NCBI GenBank assembly: GCA_905147135.1
Contig: LR990051.1
Span: forward strand, 16,707,115-16,771,114
Length of the DNA stretch: 64,000 bases
From: Blastobasis lacticolella
Lineage: Eukaryota > Arthropoda > Insecta > Lepidoptera > Blastobasidae
Reading direction: 5' to 3'
Shown: piece after piece, positions 35,336 through 48,478 of the stretch
Layout: each line of letters begins with the position of its first letter
Numbering within the stretch: position 1 is the first letter of the stretch
The notes under the pieces: model-generated
Database searches by the model: none
What the model was told of the DNA's origin: nothing
The model's input: only the letters and a program-made list of their open reading frames with translations
Translations under genes and position numbers: made by a program

Positions 35336-36679
35336 GACATAAACAACGATTTATTTTATTATTATTATATTAGGGTTTTAACATACCATTAATATTTAAA
35401 ACAGCTAACATTACGATTGAATATCCAATTACAGGGTTTAGCCATAGGTGATGGGAGGATAGATCCCCCAAACAATTTTCATAATGCTGAATTAGGATTA
35501 CAACATGGCTTTCTTGATTTCGATCAAGCTGCAGAAGTCGAAGAAGCTGACGCTATTGCTAGAAAATATTGGGAAGATGGCGATATAGACAATTTCAAAA
35601 AGGTACTAATCATGTTTTATCATTTTCGAGACCTTATTTTTAATTGCTCTGCCTACTCACTTAACAAAATTGTTGAATTTGAAAAATTATAGGCTTGTAC
35701 TATCTCTACTGATGTATGTTGGTGTATGTATGTCTTCAAGGACCTTATTCTTAAAATAAAATTATAGAATAAGGTTTTTGGCTAAGTTATGGGGATGTAC
35801 AAATGGTGAATCTACCATAGAATGGCATCATCTGAAGTTTATTAATTGTGTAATTCGGCAGCTGTCATTAGCTTTTGGAAAGTAAAATTATATAACTCTT
35901 ATGATGGCGTTAAATACCGTATAGATTAGCACCTATGATTATATTATGCCAATCACCTGAAAATAATGAGGTGACAGGTGACAAATTTTGGATGCGGACT
36001 TAAAAAAAATACTTCTTTCAGTTCAGAAACAACAAACTCCAATCAATCTTTGATGATGGGAAAAACTGAACTGTGATAAATTTACTTATGGTCTATATAC
36101 ATTATCACTTCAACAGTGTTGACTATATTAAATGTTTTTAGGCAAAAGGTGGTTTCATTCTACTTAAAAATTATGCAGATTCAATTAATGTGTATAATTA
36201 CATGGATGATCAGAATGATGATGATGGTTATATAGAAGTTTTAAATCGGCAAGAAATCAAATATACACTACATGTTGGTACATTACCATATGACAATATT
36301 TCGTTTAAAGCCGATGTTGCATTAGCAAATGACCGTAGGTTATCTGTCAAACCTTGGTTGGAAGAATTGCTTGATCATTATGGTGTCATGTGCTACAAGT
36401 ACGTTCTGTTTTAAATATAGTCCGTAGTTTTTTTTTGTTTAATTAGAACGGGTTTATTATGAACCCGTAACGCTATTTACATTAATTGAAGAAATGTTAA
36501 CAATAATACTTGTAAAAAATTAACCGTACGAAGTGGAGTTCATAAATATTCTTAGATTGTGATATGAGCTGCTGAGGTTTTCCCAAGCGAGTTATACTCT
36601 ACCACAGTCATATGAAGTTGTTCAATAGGAATATAAAAAAAATTACGGGGTCGGTAACAATCTAGTATCTAATAAATAC

Positions 36680-36765
36680 CCTTGGTATCAAGCGGCCATC
36701 GGCTAAAGAAACTGCTTACCATCAGGTGGTCCATAAGCTTGTTTGCCACCTTAGCGGCATAAAAA
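36680..36765 (+). mobile_element. LINE 3' tail scrap
   Basis: A CAAGCGGCCATCGGCTAAAGAAACTGCTTACCATCAGGTGG...TTTGCCACCTTAG theme, cognate with 7405-7600. Confidence 0.45.
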
Positions 36766-36819
36766 ATGATTACTCTCATATCATCATCATCATCATAAGT
36801 GATATACTTTACCCTTACC

Positions 36820-37600
36820 ATAAGGGTTACAGGCTGGCGGCGCTGGCGTTCACGTTTGTTCCATATTTCTCCTGCACATGTAGGTATATATTCTGTACTT
36901 ATATATGTTGCTATATGTCCTGTCCCGTTGCGAATTTTATTGCTTGTTGCTTGCTTTGCTTGTATGGCTCATTTTAAACATTCAAATTGATATTTGACAT
37001 TCACTTTTTCTGACATTTAATTACACCAAAACATTCACATTGACATTTACTTTACATTATTTTTTTTCTAATATTTAATTCAATTACGTAGGTAGATAAC
37101 ATTTATTAAAACTGTGACATAACCATAATCGAAATGTCACATATATATTAGGTATACTCAGTACTCACCCGTAAACATTACTTCCTACAATGTTACCGTA
37201 CTTTACACACTATACAGCATACACATTACCCAGCAATATTATAGTTTATGTATTAGATGAAAATATCTCTATTTATTACACACTTTCGTCCGTACCTCAC
37301 TCAGCGGGTCCCACTGAAAACCAGCGCTTCGGTTCGCACCGGGGCAAAATGCTGAGTGAGGTCCCATGCATTACATACACTACTAACACACACCACTTAT
37401 CTACTACTATACGCATCGACACTGTGCTAGCTTTTATTTGCTTCTGCTTTTATGTGCTTTTTGTTAATTTTTATGTACTTTTTCTTTTCTTCTGTGTTAC
37501 AAAATGTCGTGTTTTCCAAATTTTTGTGTTGTGGTGTTTCTGTTTGTGTAAATAAATATTTCTTATTCTTATTCTTATTCTTATTCTTATTATCATCATC
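36820..37600 (+). mobile_element. Unclassified repeat with (TTCTTA)n end
   Basis: About 780 bases inside intron 6 ending in a (TTATTC)n then (ATC)n tract at 37558-37607, suggesting a retroposed 3' end. It contains an 11-bp stem (CCTCACTCAGC 37295-37305 with GCTGAGTGAGG 37351-37361) around ACTGAAAACCAGCG, a motif also present in the leader of the LINE at 12.6 kb. No coding region. Confidence 0.5.
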
Positions 37601-37883
37601 ATCATCACATCCCACGAACGGGGAGTTTATTGCTCGTATATTTAAAATTATAGAATTTTACACCTTCCTGTTTATAATTATGTAAAATCCGTGTCGTTTA
37701 ATAATTCACTTTTCAACAGCGGCCAGCTGGATGTGCTAATAGCATATGTACCGAAATATGACATGGTCGAATGTTGAAAGTTACAGAAAAGCTAATCATT
37801 TGAAAAATACGCCTGCACTGTATGTACTACTTTATTGAAATTCTGTATTTTAACTAGGTCTATTTCCATTATCATAGTCATCA

Positions 37884-38243
37884 AGAGCGTCGGTAGCCGG
37901 GCGGTTGAGGATCCAACTCGTAAACGAGAGGTATCGGGTTCGACTCCCGCTGCGGCCATGTACCAATGACTCTTTTCTGAGTTATGTACATTAGTTGTAG
38001 TCTAACCGACGCTCTTACGGTGAGGGAAAACATTGTGATGAAACCTGCGAATTCAGGCAACAGAATTTGTATCCATAATCCAATCTGGTCAGGTTCCTCT
38101 GGTAGCAGGGTCACGGAGTTCAGATTGTAGTCGCTCCAATAAGTCGCTGTAATAACCCGATCGCCAAATCTTGGATCATGGTCAAGGCGGACCCCAGGCC
38201 CTCGTTTTCGAGAGCACAACCGGGACATTAATGCCAAGATGAT
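37884..38243 (+). mobile_element. tRNA-headed SINE
   Basis: A full-length copy of the 8737-9078 family, 65 bases after exon 7 of the frameshifted gene. Confidence 0.75.
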
Positions 38244-38534
38244 ATATTTTTAGTCATCATCATGCGTAATAATATTAATTTATTATACTTTAAATAGCTT
38301 TAATATAATAATAATAATAATAAATAATTTATTTCGAAAATTTACAGGCAATAAGATAGCACAGAGAATACACATAGTACTGAGTTCAAATACATTGAAA
38401 CTTCTGAAACCAAAGTAGGTCAGAGACCTGTGTCTTGGATATCAGGGGTTTCGTCGGGTCGTAGTAGCACTATTTAGATGGTATTTCATTGTTGTGGAGT
38501 ACTTCTGATACATTCTAATTAAAAATATGTTGTA

Positions 38535-38555
38535 TGTGTATTTGTGTGTGTGTAC

Positions 38556-38586
<31 letters not shown>

Positions 38587-38605
38587 TGTGTGTGTATGTG
38601 TAATT
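38535..38605. repeat. (GT)n microsatellite
   Basis: Interrupted GT repeat centred on 38545-38600. Confidence 0.85.
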
Positions 38606-39674
38606 ATGAAGCGATCAGTAAGAGTTGTTCCGTTTCTTCGTAACTAAGAAATTGTAACCAGTCGGAAACTTTAGTTATTATTCATATTTCTGGAGTTTAT
38701 ATATATATTTAATGTCTTATTTATTTTATTATAAAGCGTGGAACTGAGTGCATTGAATTGACGTTTTGCAAATGATGTTCGGCATTGGACTATAGGGCAA
38801 ACAGGATAAACAGTACGTCGTCAAGATAGGATCTTATCAAAAGGTAGGAGTCCATGTCTGCGGAGCAAAGCACGGAGCACGAACAACTTCCTCACTGAGG
38901 ACACTTCGCATTCAGTGTACAATAGCGCTGTAGGATACCTTCTAGGTTTTGATGTCATTACTTTCAACACCGCTCTCTGGGCACGTTCTAACTTTATCAT
39001 AGTTGTCTTGTATGTGCCCCCCAAACTGGGATACAATAGTTAATGATAGATTGGCAGAGACTCAAGTATATTGTATTTACGATCAATTGATTTTCATTAT
39101 TGTATGAGCATCAGCGTCTATTATAAATGGGTATTTTAATTTACGTGTTATGATTACGTTATGATTTAGATCTAATAAACCTATTTGAAAAGAAAAACGT
39201 ATAAGTATGTGAAGTTTACGACTCAAGTCAAATACATTTTTTTTATAATTTTACTCTCTTAACAGATAACATCTTTCTAATATTTTAGGTATGTGAAGGA
39301 GGGCGGTAACTTCGTTGACGTGGTGGTGCGCAAAGCAGGCCACATGGTGCCAAAGGACCAGCCCGAATATGCTAAAATGATGATTGATATGTTCATTGAC
39401 AAATTCAAGTAAATGTTACAGTAAAAAGTGAACAAAAATTGGCGACTTAATTTCTATAAATAAAATCTTTTTATATTTAAAATATCTGAATACCTATTAG
39501 CGAACTAATTGTATTTCAAAATTTTCAATAATACTTAAATAATTTAAGTAATTTTACATTTACTTAATTTATTTACTACTACTTACACGATTTAAAATAT
39601 GAATAAATGTATAGATATTTACATCAATCACAATTATTCGTATTTTAAATCATGTAAGTATGACTTATATATTA

Positions 39675-39865
39675 TACCCGACAGACGTTGTCCTGTCTAC
39701 ACGTCTTTAATTTGAAAATTTCAAACTTTTTTTACAAAATTGTGAATCTAAACCATTCCCAGATCCCCTTGAACACACACAAAAAATTTCATCAAAATCG
39801 GTCCAGTCGTTTGAGAGAAGTTCAGTGACATACACACTCACAGAAGAATTATATATATAAAGATT
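39675..39865 (+). mobile_element. LINE/SINE 3' end (AAAATCGGTCCAG type)
   Basis: CAGACGTTGTCCTGTCTAC...CATCAAAATCGGTCCAGTCG...CAGTGACATACACACTCACAG followed by ATATATATAAAGA. A widespread arthropod LINE tail. Confidence 0.6.
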
Positions 39866-40436
39866 TGTTGGAACCGAAAATGAATGTGGACTCTCTAATA
39901 ACTCGGAAACGCCACGTCGATCGATACGCCACCTGGCGGATTGCTGGAAATACTGTAATGACGTCATATTCGGCGTACGGCCGCGTGGCCGCAACGAACT
40001 CATTGCATACGACCGACGAGTCATGCACTGGAACTAGCTACTAATCCATCGAAGAGTGAAGAAGTCTTGATTTCCTGCCTTACGTTAAATGGCCTTCCTC
40101 CAGAAAAAAGGGCATGACTACAGAAGCGACTGCTTTAATTTGTGGGGTGAGCATGTGGAAAGACCTGGACAGCATCTCACTAGTTTCGATCGAGATATGG
40201 CCATGGGTGGTAGCGGGTCTTCAAGCAACCCAAGGGTATGGTAGTCCCACATTACGTATGCTACTATTACCTCCCCTAAATATAATGTTAACACAAAATA
40301 TGTGTGAAATGGCATAGTTCCGTTTAATATGTCATCTATACTGCATGCCAATTAAAAGGATTAAATAAATTGCTATAGTGCGTTTCAATAGATACCCTAA
40401 AAGAATAGAGCTATATTTCCTTTATTTTCGTTCGGA

Positions 40437-40930
40437 TCACCGTACCGAAACACCTACCATGACATAAATATCTCTGTCTAGGTAATTTGAATAAAAACCA
40501 TTCTAAGCTTGAGGGTCTGCGATTAACGACGTATTTATGAAGTTGTCATCGAACTAACCACAAACGAAAAGTTCTGTCGGCGAATCGTTCGTCGATGAAA
40601 CGTTCTATCGTCAAACTTATCATGAAGGAAACGTACTGTCGGCGAACCGTTCGGCGGAGAAACGTGTGTCGGAAAAATGTTTTAGGCTCTGAAACGCTAC
40701 ACTACGATACACTTCACACTGCTGGAATAATTTACAAAATAAAAATTACCAAGTTAAAAAGATTTTTATAATAGAGGGGACCACTGTACCAAAACACCTA
40801 CCACGACATAAATATCACTGTCTGGTTAATTTGAATAATAACCACTCTACGCTCGGGGTCTGCGATTAACGACGTATTTCTGGCGTGAAGCGCCACACAT
40901 ACTACACACTGCTGGAATAATTTTAATTAT
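40437..40930. repeat. Direct repeat flanking a CGGCGAA-rich minisatellite
   Basis: Two direct copies (about 40447-40535 and 40792-40882) of a block running from AACACCTACCA(T/C)GACATAAATATC to GGTCTGCGATTAACGACGTATTT. Between them lie diverged units of GTTCTGTCGGCGAA(T/C)CGTTCG type (about 40565-40680). It looks like a non-autonomous DNA element or Helitron-like repeat with an internal minisatellite. Confidence 0.55.
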
Positions 40931-41344
40931 TTTTATGTTACACTGTGACATTCGAGCATACAGCCTACCTGATGGTAAGTGGTAACTGTCGCCCATAACA
41001 TCTACAATACAATATTTAGGTTGCAGGAAACAAAAATGCAAAACCGCAGGTTTTGTTTCATGTCTAAGATAAATTGCCTCATGCCTGTAATTGCGCTGGC
41101 TACTTTATCTTTCAAACCGTTACACAACAATGCAATCATTGTTGCTTAGCAGCAGAAATAGATAAGGTGGTGGCACTCACCAGTGCTATGAACCAATACT
41201 AGGAAGATGGCGAATGAGAAGACTAGCGCCGTTTAGTAATGCCTTGAAAAATTGCCTAAAATAAGTAACTACAACGAGATCGCCACTCTAATGATGTGAC
41301 TCCTAATACCGTTGGCAAAGCGAGGCAGACCAAAAGGTTTACTT

Positions 41345-41660
41345 TTTATTTTTTTATGTCATACGGTAGGCAAACAGGCAAGCGGGCCACCTGATGGAAA
41401 GTGGTCACCACTGCCTATAGACATTAGCAACACCAAACGTATCGCCAATGTGTTACCCACCTCTATAACACGTTGCTCTGGCAGCAAAATGGCAAAGTCC
41501 AAAGCCAAAGCCACGGTTCCCCAAATCCCCACCCCATGGAGCACTGGATACCTTACTTACCGGCAGAAACACAATACTATTATAAGAGTATTGTTTAGCT
41601 GCGGTATTCTGTAAGGTGGAGGTACTTCCCCAGTCCGGCGGCTCCATACCCGGGATACCC
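41345..41660 (-). mobile_element. Dispersed LINE-derived repeat, reverse copy
   Basis: Reverse-strand relative of 28800-29040 (CAAGCGGGCCACCTGATGG...AACACAATACTATTATAAG). Confidence 0.6.
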
Positions 41661-41706
41661 CGCTATGCCCTTACCATTTGTTTAGATGACTGTAAAAAAA
41701 GTAATC

Positions 41707-41795
41707 ATCTTGGCGTCAATATCCGCCTCCCGGCGCCGTCCGCCTTGACCATGATCCAGGACTTGACAGATCAAGTAAATACAGTAGAGCGGCTG
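41707..41795 (-). mobile_element. SINE 3' scrap
   Basis: ATCTTGGCGTCAATATCC...CGCCTTGACCATGATCCAGGACTTG, the reverse of the SINE end. Confidence 0.55.
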
Positions 41796-41799
41796 CAAT

Positions 41800-42300
41800 A
41801 TGATGCTTTTATTACCGGCCTCGCATACACTTTGCCACAGACGGGGGGCTGCTTCCCCCCAAACACAGCTGCAGTTAATTCTGCAAATAGGAGTCTATAA
41901 TTGGGCGCAGTTGTACGACTGACTATTACCGATACAAACGCGCGACCAATCGCGGCTGCATCGCTACAAAGAGTAGCAGTAGGCGATTTTTCAAATTTTT
42001 TAACGTTAACAATTTCCAATCAAACGCAGCAGCGCGAGACCGCACTGCGGGCAAACCCGACCACAACGTTCCAAATATGCGCGGCGATACAAAACTGACT
42101 GTGGCACGTGCGAATTTAACAATAAGCACAAAATTAGCAACGAGTCGGTATTTGCGGTCGCGACCGCGTCATTTGCAGCGGGCCCCTCTGTGCGGGGGTT
42201 TGGAGCGGGCACTGATTACGGGCCTGGTTTGCGGGCCTGCCCTGACTGCGGTTTGCACTCGAGTTAATCAAAATCGCTCCAAATGGGACCTCTAAACGTA
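41800..42300. other. CpG- and GC-rich island of unknown nature
   Basis: Distinctly richer in GC and CpG than its surroundings (for example GCGGGCCCCTCTGTGCGGGGG near 42178). Several short open frames overlap on both strands; none has a recognisable motif. Could be an unclassified transposon end. Confidence 0.4.
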
Positions 42301-43830
42301 TTTATTGTGACCTCATTTGGCATTGATAGGTTTGTTAATTTTTATTCCCTAAAACATTGCGCCTATATAAAGCCACAGTTGCCACAACATACGCACAATT
42401 CTGCGTGCAAATATTATGATACATACGGATGTTGAAGATACCTGACTCTCTATGCGTAAGGATTTACATGAGAAGTCATGTCATTGATATAGAATTTCTA
42501 CTAAGCTATGCTATAAGGTGAAATTGACGGCACATCGGCTGGTTTCAGCTTTGAATTTACTCACTCCGTGCGACAGATGACGCTCTACGAAACCATACTA
42601 GACGAGGTGCATTATTTACCATTTATATATCTATCTTCAAACGTCAAGACTTCAAGCGTTAGGTGATGTCAACGACACACGAATTATAGACTTGGACCGT
42701 TATTCAGGAGTTAATCATTAGGTTCATTAGCCGATGCGCATTTTAATTTACCACCGACTTTTATATCTTTCCTTGATCCTCAAACATCAAGAGTATGGTG
42801 AAGTCAACGACACACGAGTTGTTGAATTGATCATAATAGTGATAATATTTTCGTAGTTTAGTATAGGTACATCTAACGGGGCTCCTATTTTACGGCTTTG
42901 CTAGTTTACCGTCACAAATTTCTTGTCCCAAGAATGCTTGTGGCGTATAGTTATTTCGGCCAGCCGTCCTTTGCCTGATACAAGTTGGTTTCATACAGGA
43001 TGCCCAAAAAATAATCAAGTATTATTTACTCAGACCAGCATCTTCTAGGCACGCATTCTACATCTTCGACCTCATCGTCGCTTTCCATCAGGTGAGTTGA
43101 GATCAAATGCAAGCCTATTGATAATAATAGAAAAAGAAGTGACGGAAAGTGATTAATTGACTATGTACTACATTATTGACATTACAACCACGTGAACATC
43201 TAGACATTGGTAAGCATATTTGGAGATCACAGTACTGAAAAACTAAAATACACAACAGAAAATGTTGCCCGTTCAGTACAATTGAGCTCAAAATTAATTA
43301 ATTGAGTAGGACATTAGATATTTCCTTCAATCATTTTGTGGTACACTAAGGTCATAGACGGCTTAAACAGCTGACAAGTTCATATTTTTTATTCGTAGGG
43401 GATTCGGCTAGCCTAGATCTCGTTTCCCAACATATGACACTTAACTGTCTTGTCTATTCTTTCCCGATTGATTTAAAATCCCAATAGTGTTAATTCCAAA
43501 ATGTCCCTTCATAATACACTTTTTATTCAATTAAATCGCAGAGTAGAACCCCTAGAGGTCGTTAAGTGAGAGAATTTCATTTTTCACTATCAATTTGTCA
43601 CATCCCGTATTAGAGTCGGCTTATTTGGCCTGTATCCTTTTTGCCACAATCAATCTATCGTGAATACCCTCCCAATGAGCCGAGTGTTCACGTCTCGCTG
43701 CCGTCCTATGCTTGAATGTCTTGCGTGTAATGAGTCGTTCATGACTGAGCCTGTATAATGGGCTTCAAAAACCATTGTTAAACAAGAAGCCTATAAAGTG
43801 GCGATAACTGCCTATATTGATATTGAGGAA
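42300..43830. other. Unassigned, with internal short duplications
   Basis: Contains a block at 42529-42605 resembling 9762-9840 (CACATCGGCTG...TCTACGAAACC) and two spaced copies of TCAACGACACACGA (about 42666 and 42807). No gene seen. Confidence 0.4.
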
Positions 43831-43834
43831 AGTG

Positions 43835-44060
43835 GCATCATCATCATCATCATCATCACAGCCCATAACAGTCCACTGCAGGACTTCGGGCCTCTCCCAC
43901 GAAAGGGGAGGTCATTGCCATAATCTCCACGCTTGGCAGGCGGGTTGGAGATCGCAGTGCAGTTGATGTAAATCTACCCAGAAAGATGCTGCTGCCCACT
44001 TTTCGGATTTGTCCCTTAGTCGCCTCTTACGACACCCACGGGAAAGGATGGGGAAAGTGG
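43835..44060 (+). mobile_element. (CAT)n-headed dispersed repeat
   Basis: Begins with a (CAT)n run, then AGTCCACTGCAGGACTTCGGGCCTCTCCCACGAAAG...CTTGGCAGGCGGGTTGGAGATCGCAGTG. The same family is inserted at 55684-55970. Confidence 0.6.
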
Positions 44061-44494
44061 CATATATTGGACCAATTGTGATGATCCACTACGCGTCAGG
44101 ATTGGCAATTGTTAACACCTTTTGTCCTGATACGCCAATAGTGTCAATTGTCGGTCATCTTTCACGGATGTCCCCTAATACTGTGGCAAATAGCAATGTC
44201 AAATAAGAGCATTCTTATTTATTGGGAAGTTACAATAATTTTATCAATTAAAATTTTTGTGGGTTAGATTCCGGCGGCGAATTTGCAAAGAATTTATATT
44301 CTACTGAGGTGAAGAGGAACAACAAAAGGAAAAAGGAAGTTGTATCATAGTAAGGGCATAAACATTTATCGGGATAATGATCACTTTGTCGAACTGCCGT
44401 CGCCCTATTAACCGGGTATGCTCCATCTGTATCAGTAGTGTATTTGTATCCCTCTGTAAATGCTATTGTAAATATAAATATATAAAACTATATA

Positions 44495-44675
44495 TAGTAT
44501 AAAACGAAGTCGCTTTCCGACTTCTGTCCCTATGTACCTATCTATTATATACGGATTTTAATACGGTTTTCAACAACAGAGGGAGTGATTCAAGAAGGTT
44601 TATAAGCAAGAAAAAAGGGTAGGTAGTGGTAAAATAGGCATACGCGAACGATGTCGCGCCGGGTCCACTAGTCAA
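44495..44675 (+). mobile_element. Dispersed repeat ending in CGCGCCGGGTCCACTAG
   Basis: Third member of the 10335-10545 / 17990-18175 family. Confidence 0.6.
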
Positions 44676-45219
44676 TAATAAAAAAATCTACCAAAAGACG
44701 ATATTTGGAATCTTTAAAAGCCTCACTTTCTATTTACCTGTTCCATATTAACCTGCTCGCACCTGCCATTGGCTTTTTCCTGTCAAATAAGAAATACGGT
44801 GCCAATGAGAATGCGCTCTCACGAGAACCTGTTTTACTTCAGTGGAGTGGCTGAAAGAAAACGCCTTAGTGCGAGAAATACTTGCGGCGTATGTTTTACA
44901 ATGACCCTTCAGAATATAGTGTCGTTCAAAGAAACACTTGTGGTTTTCAAGTTACGAAACGTAGCGGGGGAAGTGAATTAATCTTTAAAAGCAAGTAAAT
45001 TATATAAGAAACTTCGTTGTAAAAAGTAAGATACTGTGTTTATCAAACAAAAATAGGAAATTATTGGTTTAGAGATAAACAGGGATGGGAACCTAATGAA
45101 GGTATAACCTTTTACCTTTCACTTTAGCGTAGCGCCGTGCTGGGCTGCGATTCTCAAGAAACATTCTTGATCGCAACGATAAAATGTAGGACGTTCTGTT
45201 GGATGATAACAATAAAAAA

Positions 45220-45385
45220 TCATCTAGGCGTATGTCCCGGTTGTGCTCTCGTGTACGAGGGCTCGGGTTCCATCTTAACCGTGGTCCATGATCTGACAGA
45301 TCATGTAATTACAGTGGAGCGATAGCCATCTGACCACTGTGACCCTGCTACCAGGGGAACCTCGCCAGATCGGACCTGTCGGATG
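45220..45385 (-). mobile_element. SINE 3' half, reverse copy
   Basis: GTATGTCCCGGTTGTGCTCTCGTG...CTGCTACCAGGGGAACCTCGCCAGAT, the 3' half of the 8737-9078 family. Confidence 0.6.
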
Positions 45386-45874
45386 ATAACAATATTTTAA
45401 TAGAAAAAGCGTTGCGTGGCCAGGGCCACGATTTGTCACGTCTCATCGTTGCGCTCACGGAAATTGTTTTAAAGAATAACATAGCTATACTAAGCCTATA
45501 ATTTTTGCCATTCATGTAACCGGATATTGGGTTGTCAGTACATTTCAAGGCGAGGGAACGTGGCCCATTTCTCGTCGCATGGCCCTCATCCGAACGCAGG
45601 CTCTAACATGATATTGCTTTTGGCCGTTCGTAGGTCGGCCCCTTTCTCATGTAAAGCGCGACGGGCACCCAGCATTCGCGTATGTAGATGGGCCATTTTT
45701 GCCCCACTATGACGGAGGAAGGGTTATGCTTCAGCCTCGAGCCTGACCGAGACAATTTTCGGCGCAACCACTCCGATTCAGCATGTTTTACGATCCATAT
45801 GCACACATCCTAGTATATACACACACATAGACATCCTTCTGCACTACTACTACAACAATAATAAGGTATGTCTA

Positions 45875-45990
45875 CAGGTACCTCATAGACCGGCACCGCA
45901 TCCGCTCCCATTAGGTCGCAGATGTCCTGGACAACGGTGGCCACTTTCCATCAGGTCCGTCCATCCGTGTGCTTCACTAAGCAAAAAAAA
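45875..45990 (+). mobile_element. LINE 3' tail with poly-A
   Basis: ACCTCATAGACCGGCACCGCATCC...CCACTTTCCATCAGG then an A-run at about 45983-45993. Related to 58660-58945. Confidence 0.55.
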
Positions 45991-45999
45991 AAATTAACG

Positions 46000-48470
46000 G
46001 TGCATTCACAGCTAAAGTAACCTAATAAGGCGTTAACAAATCGTGTTCGAAATATTAAAAAAGAATCCCTAATTTCCTTTTAAAAGTTCGGAACAAAACA
46101 AAATTACTGGACGCCCCTAAAAGCGGCGGGCTCACGTACCTTTTAACACCCTCTAAGCGAAATTTTACAGTCACCTCATTTAACTTCACTCTTTGACCGT
46201 ACTACGACCGAAAGAAAAGAGGTCCTTTTGAAGACCGACTTCATATTATAAGCGGTTTTTTTCCTCTGACGTGTAATTAAATTATTTGGGGGGAAGTCAA
46301 TTTTAATTAAAGTAAATTAATTAGGGGTGTGCGCCCTCGCATCCCACCCCTTCGCCCCCACCGCCCCCTGGAATAGCTACAAGGGTGATTTATTACCTTA
46401 CTTCGGATGCGTGGTTTCCGTACGTATATATAATAGGATTTAGGTGTCTAAAAATTTTGTCTCCCGCAGATGTTGCCAGGGATGAAATGAGATATCTCGT
46501 TAGGTAACCCTTAAAGTAATCATTCATCAATTCGATTTCGGGAGCACTATTTATTTTTTCCGTTACAAAATGATCGGTTGGCCGTAATTTATTTCTTGAC
46601 GAGGAAAGATGTACGGCAATTTCACCGGGACTTTTTTTTCAATTGGGTTCCTTTTTTTGTCTTTTTCATCCTGACGTAAGCTAAATTTATTTGTTGTGGA
46701 AAAACATAATATCACTTTCGGCTGTAGTGGAATAAAGAATTACAAAGATATAATTTTGATTTCAACCAACCATGGTCCGCAACCATTTTACGTGGCCGGG
46801 GTATCCAAAATATCATGCTTAGTCACAGGGGCGGAGGAGGACTCAGGTCTTCGTCACGTAGTCCATATTCTCTAGGAAAATCTCGCGGCTTTTGAGCTAT
46901 ATTAAAGTTTTATCATTTGTAATTGAAAAGCACTCTTGACGTCACGCGACAACCGCTGTATTAATAAAAACAAAACACTATGAGCCAAATATATTTTTTT
47001 TAATTTCCGTTCGTATAAAATTGTTTTAAGCTGTATTTATGAATTACTACATGAAAACTACGGGAAGGGGTCAAATATTTCTATTGTAGGGGGAGGGAAC
47101 CTACCCTGAAGTATTTTTATGAATGAAAATCGACGATTAGAAAAACAATTAACACTGCGACATGGGAGATGGGCCGAAATAACGTCGCGTGCTTTGGATT
47201 ACCTATAGTTTAGAAACTATTAAAGCAACTATAGTTGTTGAGAGGAGCTAGAGTTGTTGAGATTCTCTAATTGGTGTTGTCACTGACTCAGTAGAGGCCC
47301 GCTCACATTGTGAGCAACACGATATTAAATTTAAAAATGGGGTAATTTTGACCCCTCCCGGTAGTTAATGCAACAATTTCACGCAATTTTTTTCTCCTAT
47401 TTAATTTTCATTGTATTCCCTTGTAATTTATATTTTGCAGATTTTATTCTTTATTTTATAAGTTACATTATTGAAGACTTTTGAGTTTTATATCAAATTA
47501 GGCTAGGAAAAGCATATTACCTTGATTATTGTTTAGTAATTTTGAAAACCATTATTAAAGAATTGTATCAGTAAAAAGTATAAGTAGTTATAATATGATT
47601 TTGATCAATAATACGATATATGCTCATAAACATTCATTATGATTATATTAAAAATTCGAAGATAACCTAGGTTAAATATAGAGTCAAAATGACCCCTCCC
47701 CATGTCCGTGTAACAATTTTCTTCTCCCATGACAACGGGTTAAGTATTTTGGCGTACCCATTAAATTACAATTGTGGTTCTTCCTGAATGCCATAAGGTA
47801 TTTTTTTTTCTTGAATTGGATCCCACGGAATAGTCAAATATTATAAGAGTGTCAGACGCGAATACCGCAAGTAATTTAATAAGTACCTACAGCTACCGAA
47901 AAAGTAAGAGAAAAAACGTGACAGGATTAATTAAACGTGACAGGAAAAGTGATTGATTAGACAAATATATCTCTCCCTTGTCATAATCAGTCTCATGTAA
48001 AATAAAATTGTTCTACGAAATAAGGAAAAACACAATCAAGCTGATATTCCAACGGCGGCGGGACGAGGAGGCGTGAGGAGAGACGAGAACTGAAATTTGT
48101 ATTGAATTGATATTTCCCGCGGAAATGCGCGAGGAGATAATTGACATTTTGCTGTACAAATAAATCATTTTAGACCTTTAGTTTCACCTCAAAACCTAGG
48201 GGTGTCTTAGGCTAGCATAGGGTATAACAGGATAATGCTAGGTCTCTCAACTGCCCAAACCACCAACAATTGACGTAAAAAATTTCGCACAAGACCATTC
48301 AGAACATCGTTAACGAAAAGAAAAAATAAGAATAAGGCTATATTTAAGTAAACGACAACTTTGAAATAGGATCAATAATTGAGTAACGAAAACCAATTTA
48401 GTTGACGTATTTGAGACTTCGTAATCCCGTTGCTTAGAACAGTTGTCTAATTTTGTGTAGTTCTTTACTA
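46000..48470. other. Unassigned AT-rich intergenic DNA between convergent gene groups
   Basis: No open frame of note and no recognised repeat. Two short related passages (TGACCCCTCCC followed by TAACAATTT-like sequence) lie near 47350 and 47690. Confidence 0.45.
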
Positions 48471-48478
48471 TAACTTTA

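Larger units (their letters stand above)
31149..39412 (+). pseudogene. Serine carboxypeptidase S10, frameshifted in exon 7
   Basis: All eight exons are present with good splice sites: 31149-31183, 32042-32382, 32934-33049, 33256-33423, 35435-35602, 36142-36398, 37720-37819, 39289-39412. The joined length of 1309 is not a multiple of three. Exon 7 lacks about 17 bases after GQLDVLIAY relative to the 26913-27041 exon, giving a TGA at 37775. The product would be about 380 residues, with Ser194 (GESYAGKY) and Asp366 but no catalytic His, and without the last conserved block. Exons 1-6 and 8 remain conserved, so the lesion is recent, polymorphic or an assembly error. Signal peptide MELIVRILVIISAF; GGPGCSS is canonical here. 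Intron 4 (2 kb) hosts an antisense LINE, and introns 6 and 7 host repeats and a SINE. Confidence 0.88.
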
